This document shows, in pieces, positions 36,772-45,646 of a stretch of 64,000 bases of DNA (positions within the stretch are counted from its first letter, which is position 1; each line of letters starts with the position of its first letter). The DNA lies in contig NZ_CP132542.1 in assembly GCF_030845175.1 (NCBI RefSeq), positions 2,329,501 through 2,393,500 of the forward strand, in the 5' to 3' direction. The stretch is from Coralliovum pocilloporae (GTDB taxonomy: Bacteria; Pseudomonadota; Alphaproteobacteria; Rhizobiales; Cohaesibacteraceae). The notes under the pieces are model-generated. The model was given only the letters and a program-made list of their open reading frames with translations. It searched no databases and was not told the origin of the DNA. The translations under genes and the position numbers were made by a program.

Positions 36772-37671
36772 TCAAGCCCCCTCGTAACTCCGATGCAGAT
36801 AAACCTTGGCGCGCTCGAAATCCTCTGGTGTCCCGACAGTGATTTCAAGGTTACCTGTGCCCAGATGCCCTACATGGGCCACATCGCGCATAAACCCCTC
36901 TTCCAATGGCACTGTGGAGGGGTCAAGTTTCACAAAGAGAAGAAAGTCTTGTGCTCGCGGATGCACACAGACGAAATTCTTAATCCTTCTGAAGGCGACA
37001 TAGTGCTTCAACGGGCGGACCTGGACATCATCCCCCAGATTGACAAGATACTCCTTGATCAGTTCATAAAGGTCTGATGCCTTCGCATTAAGGGCATCAA
37101 ACCGGTCCGCAGCTGCTTTACGATTGCTGTTGGTTGCGCTGTTGCCGGCCTGCGCGGGTATGCTGGCAGACACCGCATTGACCTGCTCCAGCAACAGAAG
37201 GTCCGCGCCAAACTGCACATAGCGGATCAGCTCGATATTGTGGTTCATCTGCTTGATGGCGTGCTCGTCATATTTGGTGAAATCACCGGCAATGCAGATG
37301 AGGCGCGGATTGCTCCATTCAACCGTTTTCGCAGATTCCTCACCGAGCACCCGCAGCACCAGCATCTCGAAATCGCCGCGATGGGTCATCAGCCAGTCGA
37401 GATAATATAGCCCCTGATTGATGACATTGGCATTGGTGGAGCGCTTGTATTCGATGATGACAGGGCAATTGTTTTCATCAATGCCAATCGTATCAATCCG
37501 CCCGCCATGCTCCTTGCCGGTGGAAAATTCCGATGCCAGAAACCGCACCCCGAGAAACGCCTCAAGATTCCGCTCAATCTTCACCTGCAGCGATTTCTCC
37601 AGCGCCGCCATGGTGCCCGGAATTTCAGACACCGTATCACCATCCATGCGAAAGAGCTTCAGATCAGACAT
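36772..37671 (-). CDS. PD-(D/E)xK nuclease-like protein with DUF5655-type C-terminus in hsd operon
   Basis: A 299-residue protein between hsdS and hsdR. Residues 45-110 contain GGRIDTIGIDENNCPVIIEYKR, an RID...EYK pattern typical of NucS/PD-(D/E)xK nucleases, and the C-terminal 100 residues (YELIKEYLVNLGDDVQVRPLKHYVAFRRIKNFVCVHPRAQDFLLFVKLDP) match the DUF5655 style found in predicted transport or nuclease proteins. The ATG overlaps the hsdS stop (TGATG) and the gene ends 5 bases before hsdR starts. It is therefore part of the restriction operon. Role unknown; it may be an accessory nuclease or a regulator of restriction. Confidence 0.82.
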   Translation of the reverse strand: MSDLKLFRMDGDTVSEIPGTMAALEKSLQVKIERNLEAFLGVRFLASEFSTGKEHGGRIDTIGIDENNCPVIIEYKRSTNANVINQGLYYLDWLMTHRGDFEMLVLRVLGEESAKTVEWSNPRLICIAGDFTKYDEHAIKQMNHNIELIRYVQFGADLLLLEQVNAVSASIPAQAGNSATNSNRKAAADRFDALNAKASDLYELIKEYLVNLGDDVQVRPLKHYVAFRRIKNFVCVHPRAQDFLLFVKLDPSTVPLEEGFMRDVAHVGHLGTGNLEITVGTPEDFERAKVYLHRSYEGA

Positions 37672-38882
37672 CACGCGGCCTCATCTTTGGCGGTGAGCTC
37701 TCCGCGAAAAGCGCGCTGGGAGAGGGAGGCGAAGAGGGAGTCTAATTTTCTCAAGTGTCCTTGCTGACAGTCGAGATCTTCTTTGTGCTTTTGTATAACT
37801 TCTTGAAAACGCATCTGAATATCAATCGGAGTCACCAGCAATGGAAAATTCCGCAATTGAGACTTGTTAATCGAAGCGATGCCAGTGGTCTGTTTCGCCG
37901 CTCTTAGAAAATATCGCTTCCCGTATGGGCTACCAATTACCGCCCTCACATACTCAGCCTTAAACCCAGCCTCTTCTTTCAGCCTGACACAGAATATATG
38001 GTTCTGATGAATGCAATCTGGAATATCATCATTCCAAACAGCACCGCGGCCAAGTTTGTCAGGATCGCCGCCCTCAGTGAGCAAGATATCCTCTGTTTTC
38101 AATAAATACTTGAGAACTTCGCTCTTTGTCGCTGGTATCGTCGCGATGTTGTCGAGGTTGAGGAAGCCATCTTGTACGTTTGCAACTCGCATATACGGAG
38201 TTTCAACTAGTTCTTTGTCCTTGGTCTTCCGACCTTTGGTAATACCCGATCGGATTTCTGCAACGTCTTCCAGTTTACAAACCTCCCACCCCTTCGGATT
38301 GGTCACCGGATCGCCGAACATATCGAGGAAGACGGATTTGAGGAGGGTATCGGTGAGCTGGATGGCCTGTTGCCGTTTGCGGCGCAGAGCATCGGCCTTG
38401 TCCAGAACAGCCGCAATCCGCTTCTGCTCCTCAAGCGGCGGGAGAGGGATTTTGAAGTTCTCTACAACTTTCTTAGATACTTCCTTAAATGTTGCGCCGT
38501 TTCCAAGCGCCTCTAGATTGGGCGCAAGGTGCCTAATGCAATAATATAAATAGATTGAATCTACATCTTCCCCAGGTACTAGACTTTTAAAGCCCTGGTT
38601 CGTGCACATTGATCTTCCGGCGATTGCCACATTGCCGATGGGCGCACGCGAAGTCAGCAGAACGGTTCCTTGTGGCAACATGTATGTCGCACAACTTTCG
38701 TAGCCCGCTCTGGAAATGTACTCCGGTGCATCAGGCAACTCGGGTGTTTCTAAGTTAGAAACATCTTTTGGCGTTACCCAGGGAACATCCTCTGTCGACC
38801 AAAAATCTGGAACATTCCGCTTGGGAGTAGCACCTCCCACAACCGTGCAGCAATCTTTCAATGAAACCAACGGCCAGCTCAC
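37671..38882 (-). CDS. hsdS: Type I restriction-modification specificity subunit
   Basis: A 403-residue HsdS with two target-recognition domains. The first spans residues 1-150 (SLKDCCTVVGGATPKRN...DVPWVTPKDVSN) and ends with the conserved helix LPPLEEQKRIAAVLDKADALRRKRQQAIQLTDTLLKSVFLDMFGDP. The second begins KGWEVCKLEDVAEIRSGITKG and ends with a second helix (MRFQEVIQKHKEDLDCQQGHLRKLDSLFASLSQRAFRGEL). It determines a bipartite DNA target, which cannot be read from sequence. A GTG start overlaps the hsdM stop by four bases. The recognition domains are AT-richer than hsdM and hsdR, as is common for horizontally exchanged specificity genes. Confidence 0.95.
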   Translation of the reverse strand: MSWPLVSLKDCCTVVGGATPKRNVPDFWSTEDVPWVTPKDVSNLETPELPDAPEYISRAGYESCATYMLPQGTVLLTSRAPIGNVAIAGRSMCTNQGFKSLVPGEDVDSIYLYYCIRHLAPNLEALGNGATFKEVSKKVVENFKIPLPPLEEQKRIAAVLDKADALRRKRQQAIQLTDTLLKSVFLDMFGDPVTNPKGWEVCKLEDVAEIRSGITKGRKTKDKELVETPYMRVANVQDGFLNLDNIATIPATKSEVLKYLLKTEDILLTEGGDPDKLGRGAVWNDDIPDCIHQNHIFCVRLKEEAGFKAEYVRAVIGSPYGKRYFLRAAKQTTGIASINKSQLRNFPLLVTPIDIQMRFQEVIQKHKEDLDCQQGHLRKLDSLFASLSQRAFRGELTAKDEAA

Positions 38883-40342
38883 AACATCCCCCGCAATTCC
38901 TTCAGATCCTGCTGGATCTCCGCTTCAAGCGCCTCAAGCTGATCGAGAATAATGTGTGGCGGGTCGTAGGTGATTTCTTCGTATTCGACTTCCTTGTAGC
39001 GGTTGATGGAGAGGTCATAGCCCTGTTCGGCAATTGCGGCCTTTGGCACAGTGAAGGCCTTGGCGGTTCTGTCGGTGAAATCACCCTTGCCGGCCCGGTG
39101 GGCCTGATACTGCGTGATGATGTCGGGGATGTCGTTGGCGTCCACCGCTTCGCGCTTGTCATCCAGGCTGAAGCCGTCTGCTGCCATATCGTAGAAGAAC
39201 ACGTCATCCGTGCCGCCTGAATCCGTGCGGGTAAACATCAGGATGGCGGTGGACACACCCGCGTAAGGCTTGAACACGCCCGACGGCATGGAGATGATGG
39301 CCTCCAGCTTCTGGCCTTCCACCAGTTCCTTGCGGATGTCCTTGTGGGCTTTGGAGGAACCAAAAAGCACCCCGTCCGGCACGATGGCCGCACAGCGCCC
39401 GCCGGGTTTCAGCTGCTTGAGAAACAGACTGATGAACAGCAGTTCCGTTTTCTTTGTCTTGGCCACCTGCAGCACGTCTTTCGCCACCGCATCCGCATCC
39501 AGCGAGCCCTTGAAGGGCGGATTGGCGAGGATCAGCGTATAGGCATTCCGGTTTGTGGCATGGTCTTCGGACAGGGAATCCCGTCCTTCAATGACGGGGT
39601 TCTCGATCCCGTGCAGGGTCATGTTCATCGCACCAATGCGCAGCATTGAACTGTCGAAATCCGAGCCGTGGAACATGGAATGATGGAAGTGATAATTCTC
39701 TTCCTGATCCACCAGCACACTCGCATGGTGATGTTCCAGATATTCAGCAGCCGCCACCAGAAACCCGCATGTGCCACAGGCCGGATCGGCAATGATGTCC
39801 TTCGGTGTCGGTGCCGTCAGCTCCACCATCAGCTTGATGATATGACGCGGTGTGCGGAACTGCCCGTTCTGCCCGGCCGTCGCAATCTTCGACAGCATAT
39901 ATTCGTAAAGGTCGCCCTTGGTATCCCGATCCTGCATCGGGATGGCGTCGATCATATTGACGACCTTGTCGAGCAGCGCCGGCGTCGGGATGATGAACAC
40001 CGCATCCGCCATAAACCGCGTGTAGGAACTGCCCGCCGCACCGTTCAACTGTTTGATGAAGGGAAACACCTCATCCTTGAAAACACGGAATTTCTCTTCC
40101 GGATCGGCATCCTTGAACCTCGACCAGCGCAGATGCGCCTGACCGTCGAGGAAAATCGGTTTGTCGATAGGCTCGCCCAGGAGGTTAGCCCGGTTCTCCC
40201 GGTTGGTATGAATGTCATCAATCCGCTTGGCAAACAGCAGATAGGTGATCTGTTCGATGACAGACAGCGGGTTCGATACCCCGCCAGACCAGAAGGCATT
40301 CCATAACTGGTCGACTTTGTTCTTGAGATCGCCGGTGATCAC
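38879..40342 (-). CDS. hsdM: Type I restriction-modification N6-adenine methylase
   Basis: A 487-residue HsdM. The helical N-terminus (LWNAFWSGGVSNPLSVIEQITYLLFAKRID) is followed by the SAM-binding motif IADPACGTCGFLVAA and the catalytic LANPPF motif of N6-adenine methylases. It starts with GTG at 40342 preceded by GAGGG. First gene of the operon hsdM-hsdS-nuclease-hsdR; all junctions overlap or are a few bases apart. Confidence 0.96.
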   Translation of the reverse strand: MITGDLKNKVDQLWNAFWSGGVSNPLSVIEQITYLLFAKRIDDIHTNRENRANLLGEPIDKPIFLDGQAHLRWSRFKDADPEEKFRVFKDEVFPFIKQLNGAAGSSYTRFMADAVFIIPTPALLDKVVNMIDAIPMQDRDTKGDLYEYMLSKIATAGQNGQFRTPRHIIKLMVELTAPTPKDIIADPACGTCGFLVAAAEYLEHHHASVLVDQEENYHFHHSMFHGSDFDSSMLRIGAMNMTLHGIENPVIEGRDSLSEDHATNRNAYTLILANPPFKGSLDADAVAKDVLQVAKTKKTELLFISLFLKQLKPGGRCAAIVPDGVLFGSSKAHKDIRKELVEGQKLEAIISMPSGVFKPYAGVSTAILMFTRTDSGGTDDVFFYDMAADGFSLDDKREAVDANDIPDIITQYQAHRAGKGDFTDRTAKAFTVPKAAIAEQGYDLSINRYKEVEYEEITYDPPHIILDQLEALEAEIQQDLKELRGML

Positions 40343-40966
40343 GACACGCGTCCCTCGTTATATCGTTTTGCCTATTGTTATGGAAACAAACGGCTCAGTT
40401 CAACTTTAAAGCGTGGAAGCTGTTGATATGTCACAGGAACCAGGCCAGCGAGGCGGGTCTGCTTTTCAAGACGGAATGCAACGGAGCTTTGCCCCGTGCC
40501 GGGATGGTTTGTCATACAAAACACAGCTTGCAGCCGCGGGTTGCCTGGGATGAAGTAAACTCATGTGATCCGACAGAGTTGGTTGACAAAAGTTTCGGGA
40601 AAAGCCCGATCGGGTCCGCCGCTGGGGCAAGGCGCATTCCATGTTCATCAATGGCCCATGTCTCATCCTCACAGAGAAACAGGCACCTACCATCTTCCAT
40701 AACGTGAGCCAGCTCGCATTTATCCTCCAGACGCTGCCGGGCGGCATCCAAAGCTTCTGAGTTTTCCATGAGCCACACCACGGCCTCGTCGCGACCATCA
40801 AACGGGGCACCAAGCTTGGGTGGAAACCGAAACGCTCGGCTAGGCAGGTCAGGTAAGCGAAAGAACTGTTGGTTAACGGGGAGAAGACCAAGGCCGGGAT
40901 CACGGCAATGTCCGGAGTGCCCCCGAGGATGCTTAGAAGAGCGGTAGAGACAGCACAGCCATCGGA
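40343..40966. other. Junction region between hsd operon and island
   Basis: Roughly 620 bases without a complete gene. The right part (40512-40966) is an open minus-strand frame described separately. The left part (40343-40511) carries the hsdM upstream region, with a TATAAC element on the minus strand about 30 bases before the hsdM start. No promoter-like sequence pointing right toward site 1 is visible. Confidence 0.5.
40512..40966 (-). pseudogene. 5'-truncated open frame ending at island site 1
   Basis: On the minus strand a frame is open from the island boundary to a stop at 40512, about 150 codons. Its predicted sequence reads like a real protein (DLPSRAFRFPPKLGAPFDGRDEA, then VVWLMENSEALDAARQRLEDKCELAHVMEDGRCLFLCEDETWAIDEHGMRLAPA). 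There is no start codon before GTG/ATG codons at about 40770-40784, and an in-frame stop comes from within site 1. It could therefore be a gene cut off by insertion of the island, or a shorter intact gene starting at a GTG at 40781. I do not recognise the family. Confidence 0.4.
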
Positions 40967-40994
40967 AAGTTACGATAACTGGAAATTATGCATA
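40967..40994 (+). repeat. Island site 1 (left inverted repeat of module 1)
   Basis: 28 bases identical to the complement of 44478-44505. It consists of AGTTACGATAACT (40968-40980), the linker GGAAATT and ATGCAT (40988-40993). The first ATG of ATGCAT is the start codon of the 853-residue STAND-like gene. The site points into module 1. Confidence 0.9.
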
Positions 40995-43549
40995 CTCTGG
41001 CAAATAACTCCGAGTTTGTCGCGCGAAAAGAAGAGGTGAGTTTCGTCGGTAGTTTTATCAGCGATGCAATCAACGACACAGGATGCTTCAAATCTAGCGT
41101 CTTTCTACTGCAAGCCCCATCAGGGGCAGGTAAATCCCGATTGATCAACGAGTGTTTTGGACGATTTCCAGAGGTCGTTCACCTGAGAGTTGATGTACGA
41201 CATCACCATGGTTATCGGGGCTTCAGGTCTGAATTCCTCCAAACAATTATTGTTCACTATAGGTCCATTATCAGATCAGGTAATGACGCACAGCTCTCCG
41301 ACTGGATGTGGTCTGCGCCTCGGAATCGCAAGTCGATCGGAGATGCATTCTCTTCACTGGCAGATGGGGTAACTTTTGGCGGACTCACAGCTTTCAAGTC
41401 ACTTCTCTCAGTAGTGAACTCAAAGACCTCGGCACATATTGAAGAGCTTTTTGCAGAACAAAATCAACTCGAAGACTGGATCGAAAAATTGATTGTCGAG
41501 TTGGGGCAGCGGTTTGCTATCGCAATCAGCGTTTCCAACGCACAGGAACTTAACTCAGACGACCTAGCTTATCTCATCCAAATTTGCTCCAAAGCACAGC
41601 ACTTTCTGACGCTAGAGTTCACAACCGACAACTTTCAACATGGCGTCATCGAACGAGAGAACATTGCATCGCTCACATCGCAAGAAGGATCGAAGGTTGC
41701 CGCACTTGTGTTAGGACCACTCAAATGGAGTGATGCAAAAACGATATCACACAACCTAGGCGAAGATGATGATTGGGCGAGATGTTACTATGAGCAGCAC
41801 GGTTTTAACCTCTTCGATCTGAAGAATCTTTCAAACCCTGACGGTATTTCATTTGAAAGCATTTGCGTCAGTGATTTTAGCTTTGGCCCCAGTATCCTGC
41901 CTGGTATCAAGAACCGATATCCTGCAACGCGACAGAAAATCATAGGATTGTCCCGCGATGAACAGATGGTACTCTGTATCGTTTATCTTCATGGAGGGTA
42001 CGCAACTGGAGAAGATCTAGACGTCCTGTTAGCCGGAATATCAACCGTACAAGACTCTGTCACAATAAAAAACTCACTAGTCCAGAATTTAGAGTTATTA
42101 AAAAACAGCGAGCGAAATCAAAGCTTTCGCCTCACACATGACTCGATATCAGCTGCCATTGACGACAGCCTGGAGTTGTTGCCTCTTGTCAAGATTGCCG
42201 CGAAACAGTGGCAGGGCTTTTATCAAAAAAAATTCGAAGAGGCATTAGCACGCGGAGTGCGAGAGCCAGCATTTGAGTGCTCTATTAAGCTAGCCTATTT
42301 TTCCGCCTTGAATGGGAGCAATGATGCGCTCCTAGAGGCGTGCCAAAGCATTTACAAGCTGTCGAGGTATGTTTCTATGAAAGGGGATGCAAGAAACACC
42401 TTTCAATTCATCTTAGACAAAATGGGTACTGGCAGCTTGGTGCCAAAGAAGCTTCAGCCAGTGATAGCTTACTATCTGGGAGCTAGCGCAATCAATTTTC
42501 AGGACCTTCATCTAGCAAGTGAAGTGCTCAGCACGATGGATATGGAACGGTTTGGTGCAAACATCCTTAGCGTTTTTGTTTATCAGAAGAGGGATGAATT
42601 TCAGGCGTCAAACCGAATACTTGCAAGTCTTCAGACTGACATCGCGGCAAATCTGGAGACAGAAGATCGTTGCCTTTTAGACCTAGTAAGCATCATCAAT
42701 CAGCATTCCATCGCCGGGACATCAAAGGAGATTGAAGTGGCAAAAGACGCATACCGTCGACTAGCCACAGAAAGCAGTGCTTTTCCGGGACTTGAGCCGA
42801 TTATACTCAAACATGCATCAATAGGCTATGGTTTCAGAGAGAGCATACCTCTTCTGAAATCTTCAATCCGCAGGATGGAGCGGAGCGCTAACTATTTTGA
42901 GGTCGCACAAGCCAAACTCGTTCTTCTTATGCAACTAACAAGACTGGGCCACATTACATCTGCGTCTCAACAATTGTCAGAGATACGCGATGCCTTTCCA
43001 AAGGACTTTGCTGAGGAAGCAAACCTTTTGAATATTGAAGCACTCCTGATCTGTTTTTCAACAGAAAATAAGGGGGTGGCAGTTGAGCCAGCAAGGGAGT
43101 TGTTTCAACGTGCACAAAGAGTCTGTCGTGATGAATATCGAAAATTGGTCCTAGCGTCCAATCTGTTTGTTTATGATCACTTTATTGCCCCACCATCCCT
43201 GGGTTCGAGCAGGATGAAGGATAGTCGTGATGAGCTTCTTCACCTGCTAGACACATCAACGATTGGATTCAGGTATCTCTATGTCCTTGGTTATTATAAT
43301 CTAATGCGATATTACGAGAGCATTGATGATAGCACTATGATGAAGTTATACCGTAGGAGACTCGGTAAGATTGACGACTCGGATTCCTTATTGTGGCGTT
43401 GTGCAATGGGATTGAGTGATCCCGTTGGTACCGAGGTCGAGTTTCTCGTTTCAACACCCTATATGCTGGCATTCTTACCTAACTATCAGGTATCGCCACC
43501 CTCGTTTCTTAATCGCGTAGACAGGATATCGGAAATCATATCTAGATAG
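40988..43549 (+). CDS. STAND-like P-loop ATPase with helical repeat C-terminus, module 1
   Basis: An 853-residue protein. It begins FVARKEEVSFVGSFI, typical of STAND ATPases, with Walker A APSGAGKS at residues 43-50. The expected Walker B strand is at residues 176-190 (FAIAISVSNAQELNS): it aligns with the family pattern hhhhDxAQ, yet the catalytic Asp position is Ser, so ATP may be bound without normal hydrolysis. The region from about 400 to the end is all-helical and resembles TPR-like sensor repeats. The start lies inside site 1, and the 3' end overlaps the convergent ATP-grasp gene by 64 bases. AT-rich relative to the flanks. By architecture it could be a defence or signalling sensor; no effector domain is visible. 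Confidence 0.82.
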   Translation: MHTLANNSEFVARKEEVSFVGSFISDAINDTGCFKSSVFLLQAPSGAGKSRLINECFGRFPEVVHLRVDVRHHHGYRGFRSEFLQTIIVHYRSIIRSGNDAQLSDWMWSAPRNRKSIGDAFSSLADGVTFGGLTAFKSLLSVVNSKTSAHIEELFAEQNQLEDWIEKLIVELGQRFAIAISVSNAQELNSDDLAYLIQICSKAQHFLTLEFTTDNFQHGVIERENIASLTSQEGSKVAALVLGPLKWSDAKTISHNLGEDDDWARCYYEQHGFNLFDLKNLSNPDGISFESICVSDFSFGPSILPGIKNRYPATRQKIIGLSRDEQMVLCIVYLHGGYATGEDLDVLLAGISTVQDSVTIKNSLVQNLELLKNSERNQSFRLTHDSISAAIDDSLELLPLVKIAAKQWQGFYQKKFEEALARGVREPAFECSIKLAYFSALNGSNDALLEACQSIYKLSRYVSMKGDARNTFQFILDKMGTGSLVPKKLQPVIAYYLGASAINFQDLHLASEVLSTMDMERFGANILSVFVYQKRDEFQASNRILASLQTDIAANLETEDRCLLDLVSIINQHSIAGTSKEIEVAKDAYRRLATESSAFPGLEPIILKHASIGYGFRESIPLLKSSIRRMERSANYFEVAQAKLVLLMQLTRLGHITSASQQLSEIRDAFPKDFAEEANLLNIEALLICFSTENKGVAVEPARELFQRAQRVCRDEYRKLVLASNLFVYDHFIAPPSLGSSRMKDSRDELLHLLDTSTIGFRYLYVLGYYNLMRYYESIDDSTMMKLYRRRLGKIDDSDSLLWRCAMGLSDPVGTEVEFLVSTPYMLAFLPNYQVSPPSFLNRVDRISEIISR

Positions 43550-44484
43550 GATTTCCCTATCGAATAATACGAGTGTGCGAACAAGCTTATTGTACTTATC
43601 CCAGGATCTGTCGATAGTTCGAGGCACCAGAATTCACCTGTGTACTTACCGTCTATCCGCATATAGTCGATCTTGCCCAAGGCAGTGTAAATAGACTTGA
43701 CCCTGTTGATTAGGTCTAAAGGCATTTCTTCAGTCACATTAATGAACTGGTGTTTCTTTTTCCTATCCTTTGAGCGCTTGTCATGCATTGAAAACAATTT
43801 GTTTTCGAAATAATCGCTCTCACCCTCTATTCTAACTTCCATAGCTTCAATGTGAGCAATATTTTCAGAACCAACAATGCAAAATGAGATCTCGCGACCT
43901 CCGATGAATTCTTCACATAAGATCGGTGGTTCATGGTGTCGTAGTAATGCTGAGATCTGTCGCTGGGCATTCTCCACGCTCGACACCTTGCTGTCTTGAG
44001 TGATGCCTATTGAGCCCCCTTCCATCAACGGTTTGACAACAATGGGGTAGTTAAGAACGGCAGCGTGACCCCATTGATCCTCTCTACGAATCAAGATGCC
44101 GGGAGGTGTATTCAAACCGAACTCAGAACAGATGCTCTTGGAGAGTTCCTTGTCGCCAGATATCATAGCAGCATAGGGATCCGCTCCAATGTAGTCGACG
44201 CCATGTGCTTCGCAGATCGAAGGGACTATAGCGCGCCTGTTCCTGTTGTTTTCTCCTGACCAAATGCTCAAGACAACAGCATTGTGGTTAGCGGCGAAAG
44301 CTGCTGACAGGAGTTGAGGGTCGTCCAGATGTGTGCATATGTACCCGTTTGTCTCTATTCCGTGGATGATATCTGCAATAGTGTCACGTTCAGACACTTC
44401 CAGGTCAAATCTGCTCAAATCCAAACTGTCAAAGTTGTCAGCAACGTCGGAGATCAGCAAAACATGTTGATTTTTAATATGCAT
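43486..44484 (-). CDS. ATP-grasp ligase resembling D-Ala-D-Ala ligase, module 1
   Basis: A 332-residue ATP-grasp enzyme; this fold joins a carboxylate to an amine through an acylphosphate. Visible are GVDYIGADPYAAMISGDKELSK (the DdlA-like substrate loop), YPIVVKPLMEGGSIGITQDSKV (nucleotide lysine and glycine loop), ILCEEFIGGREISFCIVG and the metal-binding end FWCLELSTDPGIS, in which the usual E-x-N-x-x-P-G is ELSTDPG. True Ddl has Asn there, so metal binding may differ. It starts in site 2, is convergent with and overlaps the STAND-like gene, and shares no operon with cell-wall genes. A role in making a small peptide, signal or modification is possible; I cannot name the substrate. Confidence 0.85.
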   Translation of the reverse strand: MHIKNQHVLLISDVADNFDSLDLSRFDLEVSERDTIADIIHGIETNGYICTHLDDPQLLSAAFAANHNAVVLSIWSGENNRNRRAIVPSICEAHGVDYIGADPYAAMISGDKELSKSICSEFGLNTPPGILIRREDQWGHAAVLNYPIVVKPLMEGGSIGITQDSKVSSVENAQRQISALLRHHEPPILCEEFIGGREISFCIVGSENIAHIEAMEVRIEGESDYFENKLFSMHDKRSKDRKKKHQFINVTEEMPLDLINRVKSIYTALGKIDYMRIDGKYTGEFWCLELSTDPGISTISLFAHSYYSIGKSYLDMISDILSTRLRNEGGDT

Positions 44485-44505
44485 AATTTCCAGTTATCGT
44501 AACTT
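44478..44505 (-). repeat. Island site 2 (right inverted repeat of module 1)
   Basis: The exact 28-base complement of site 1, in inverted orientation 3.5 kb away. The core is at 44492-44504, followed on the minus strand by GGAAATT and ATGCAT, whose first ATG starts the ATP-grasp gene. Confidence 0.9.
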
Positions 44506-44526
44506 ATGAAAATACCATAAGCTACA

Positions 44527-44556
44527 CGTATAAAACGAAAACACAATCAATAGCAA
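44527..44556 (-). promoter_or_regulatory. Promoter-like sequence reading through site 2
   Basis: On the minus strand TTGCTA (44556-44551) and TATACG (44532-44527) are 18 bases apart, predicting a transcript start near 44520, just outside site 2 and pointing into module 1. The 212-base gap between site 2 and the recombinase is AT-rich. Just upstream of the -35 box lies the near-palindrome at 44563-44578 (GAGTCTGATCATACTC), a possible operator between the ATP-grasp and recombinase genes. Confidence 0.45.
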
Positions 44557-44716
44557 TCATCTGAGTCTGATCATACTCGCCTGAGTAGATTCGAGGCGCC
44601 TAAATTACCACACTTTTTGGCTGACGAAGCAATAAATACACCAATAAATCATTGATGTAATTGAGATTTTATTCTGGCAGACATCAGAGCATAAAAATCC
44701 AAGTAAGGGATGGAAA

Positions 44717-45646
44717 ATGCTCCGGATCGACATGACCAACTTTCTCGCCTATTGCCGAGATCAATTGAATCTTAGCGACCATTCACTCAGAGCTTATTGT
44801 CAGGACCTCAAAACATTTAGCCGTTACCTCGCATATGAAGGCGACTCAGTCATTTTTACGCCGGAGTTGATGTTACGATACCAGCAGCACCTTCGAATCA
44901 CAGTCCGTTCCAGCCCCGCAACCATTCGCCGACGATTTGTCACCCTAAAATCATATTTCAATTGGGTGGAGCAGAACGGCGAAGAAAACCCGTTTATCGG
45001 GTTGCGCCTGGACTTGAAAGTGCCCCGTCGCCTTCCAAGACCGGTTGATCGTCCGACATTGGCGATGGTGTTTCGATCCGCCAGGCATCTGGTGGAGCTA
45101 AATCCTGACATGCCATGTATTTCAAAACGCATTCCGGCAGAACAAATAACCGGACTCGTTGCCCGGCTTCTGGTGGTTACAGGGTTACGCATTGGAGAGA
45201 TAACAAATCTTAAACTCGAAGATGTGTCCGGTGCTTGTACGAAGATCCGTGTCCGGGGCAAAGGGAACAAAGAGCGGACTGTTTATGTCACCAACCAAAG
45301 GCTTCTAATAGATTTTCAGGCCTATTGGGAAAGTCGAAGTCGCAACGATGTTCCAACAGCTTTTCTCTTTCTGAATGCGCGAGGAACGCGGTTGACAGAA
45401 GCAGCTTTCAGAAAACGGCTTAGAGCTCTCTCCAGTTCACTGCTTATCGCTCCATATCTAACCCCTCATCAATTCCGCCATTCCGCTGCAACACTCCTCA
45501 TTGAAGAGGGTGTTGACATTCGGATCGTTCAGAGACTGTTGGGGCATGCGAGTATCTCAACAACCGAGATCTACACCAAGGTTTCCGATAACTCCCTGGT
45601 CGCTGCAATCGAACGGGCAGACACGTTGGCGCAAGTGGATTCCTAG
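44717..45646 (+). CDS. Tyrosine recombinase between the two modules
   Basis: A 309-residue tyrosine recombinase of the XerC/XerD/phage integrase family. An N-terminal core-binding SAM-like domain (1-100) precedes the catalytic domain with Arg158 (TGLRIGE), Lys182 (RGKGNK), His251 and Arg254 (HQFRH), His277 (LLGHAS) and the nucleophile Tyr286 (TTEIYT). All catalytic residues are present, so it should be active. The ATG follows GGGATGGA. Its stop codon lies inside site 3, which means the site overlaps the end of the coding sequence. Unlike true XerC/D it is placed in the island between two site pairs, and I infer that those sites are its substrates. Confidence 0.92.
   Translation: MLRIDMTNFLAYCRDQLNLSDHSLRAYCQDLKTFSRYLAYEGDSVIFTPELMLRYQQHLRITVRSSPATIRRRFVTLKSYFNWVEQNGEENPFIGLRLDLKVPRRLPRPVDRPTLAMVFRSARHLVELNPDMPCISKRIPAEQITGLVARLLVVTGLRIGEITNLKLEDVSGACTKIRVRGKGNKERTVYVTNQRLLIDFQAYWESRSRNDVPTAFLFLNARGTRLTEAAFRKRLRALSSSLLIAPYLTPHQFRHSAATLLIEEGVDIRIVQRLLGHASISTTEIYTKVSDNSLVAAIERADTLAQVDS

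Noticed and set aside
33374-40342. BREX, DISARM or phosphorothioation system
   Set aside because: Motifs fit a type I restriction operon; no PglZ, Drm or Dnd proteins are seen.
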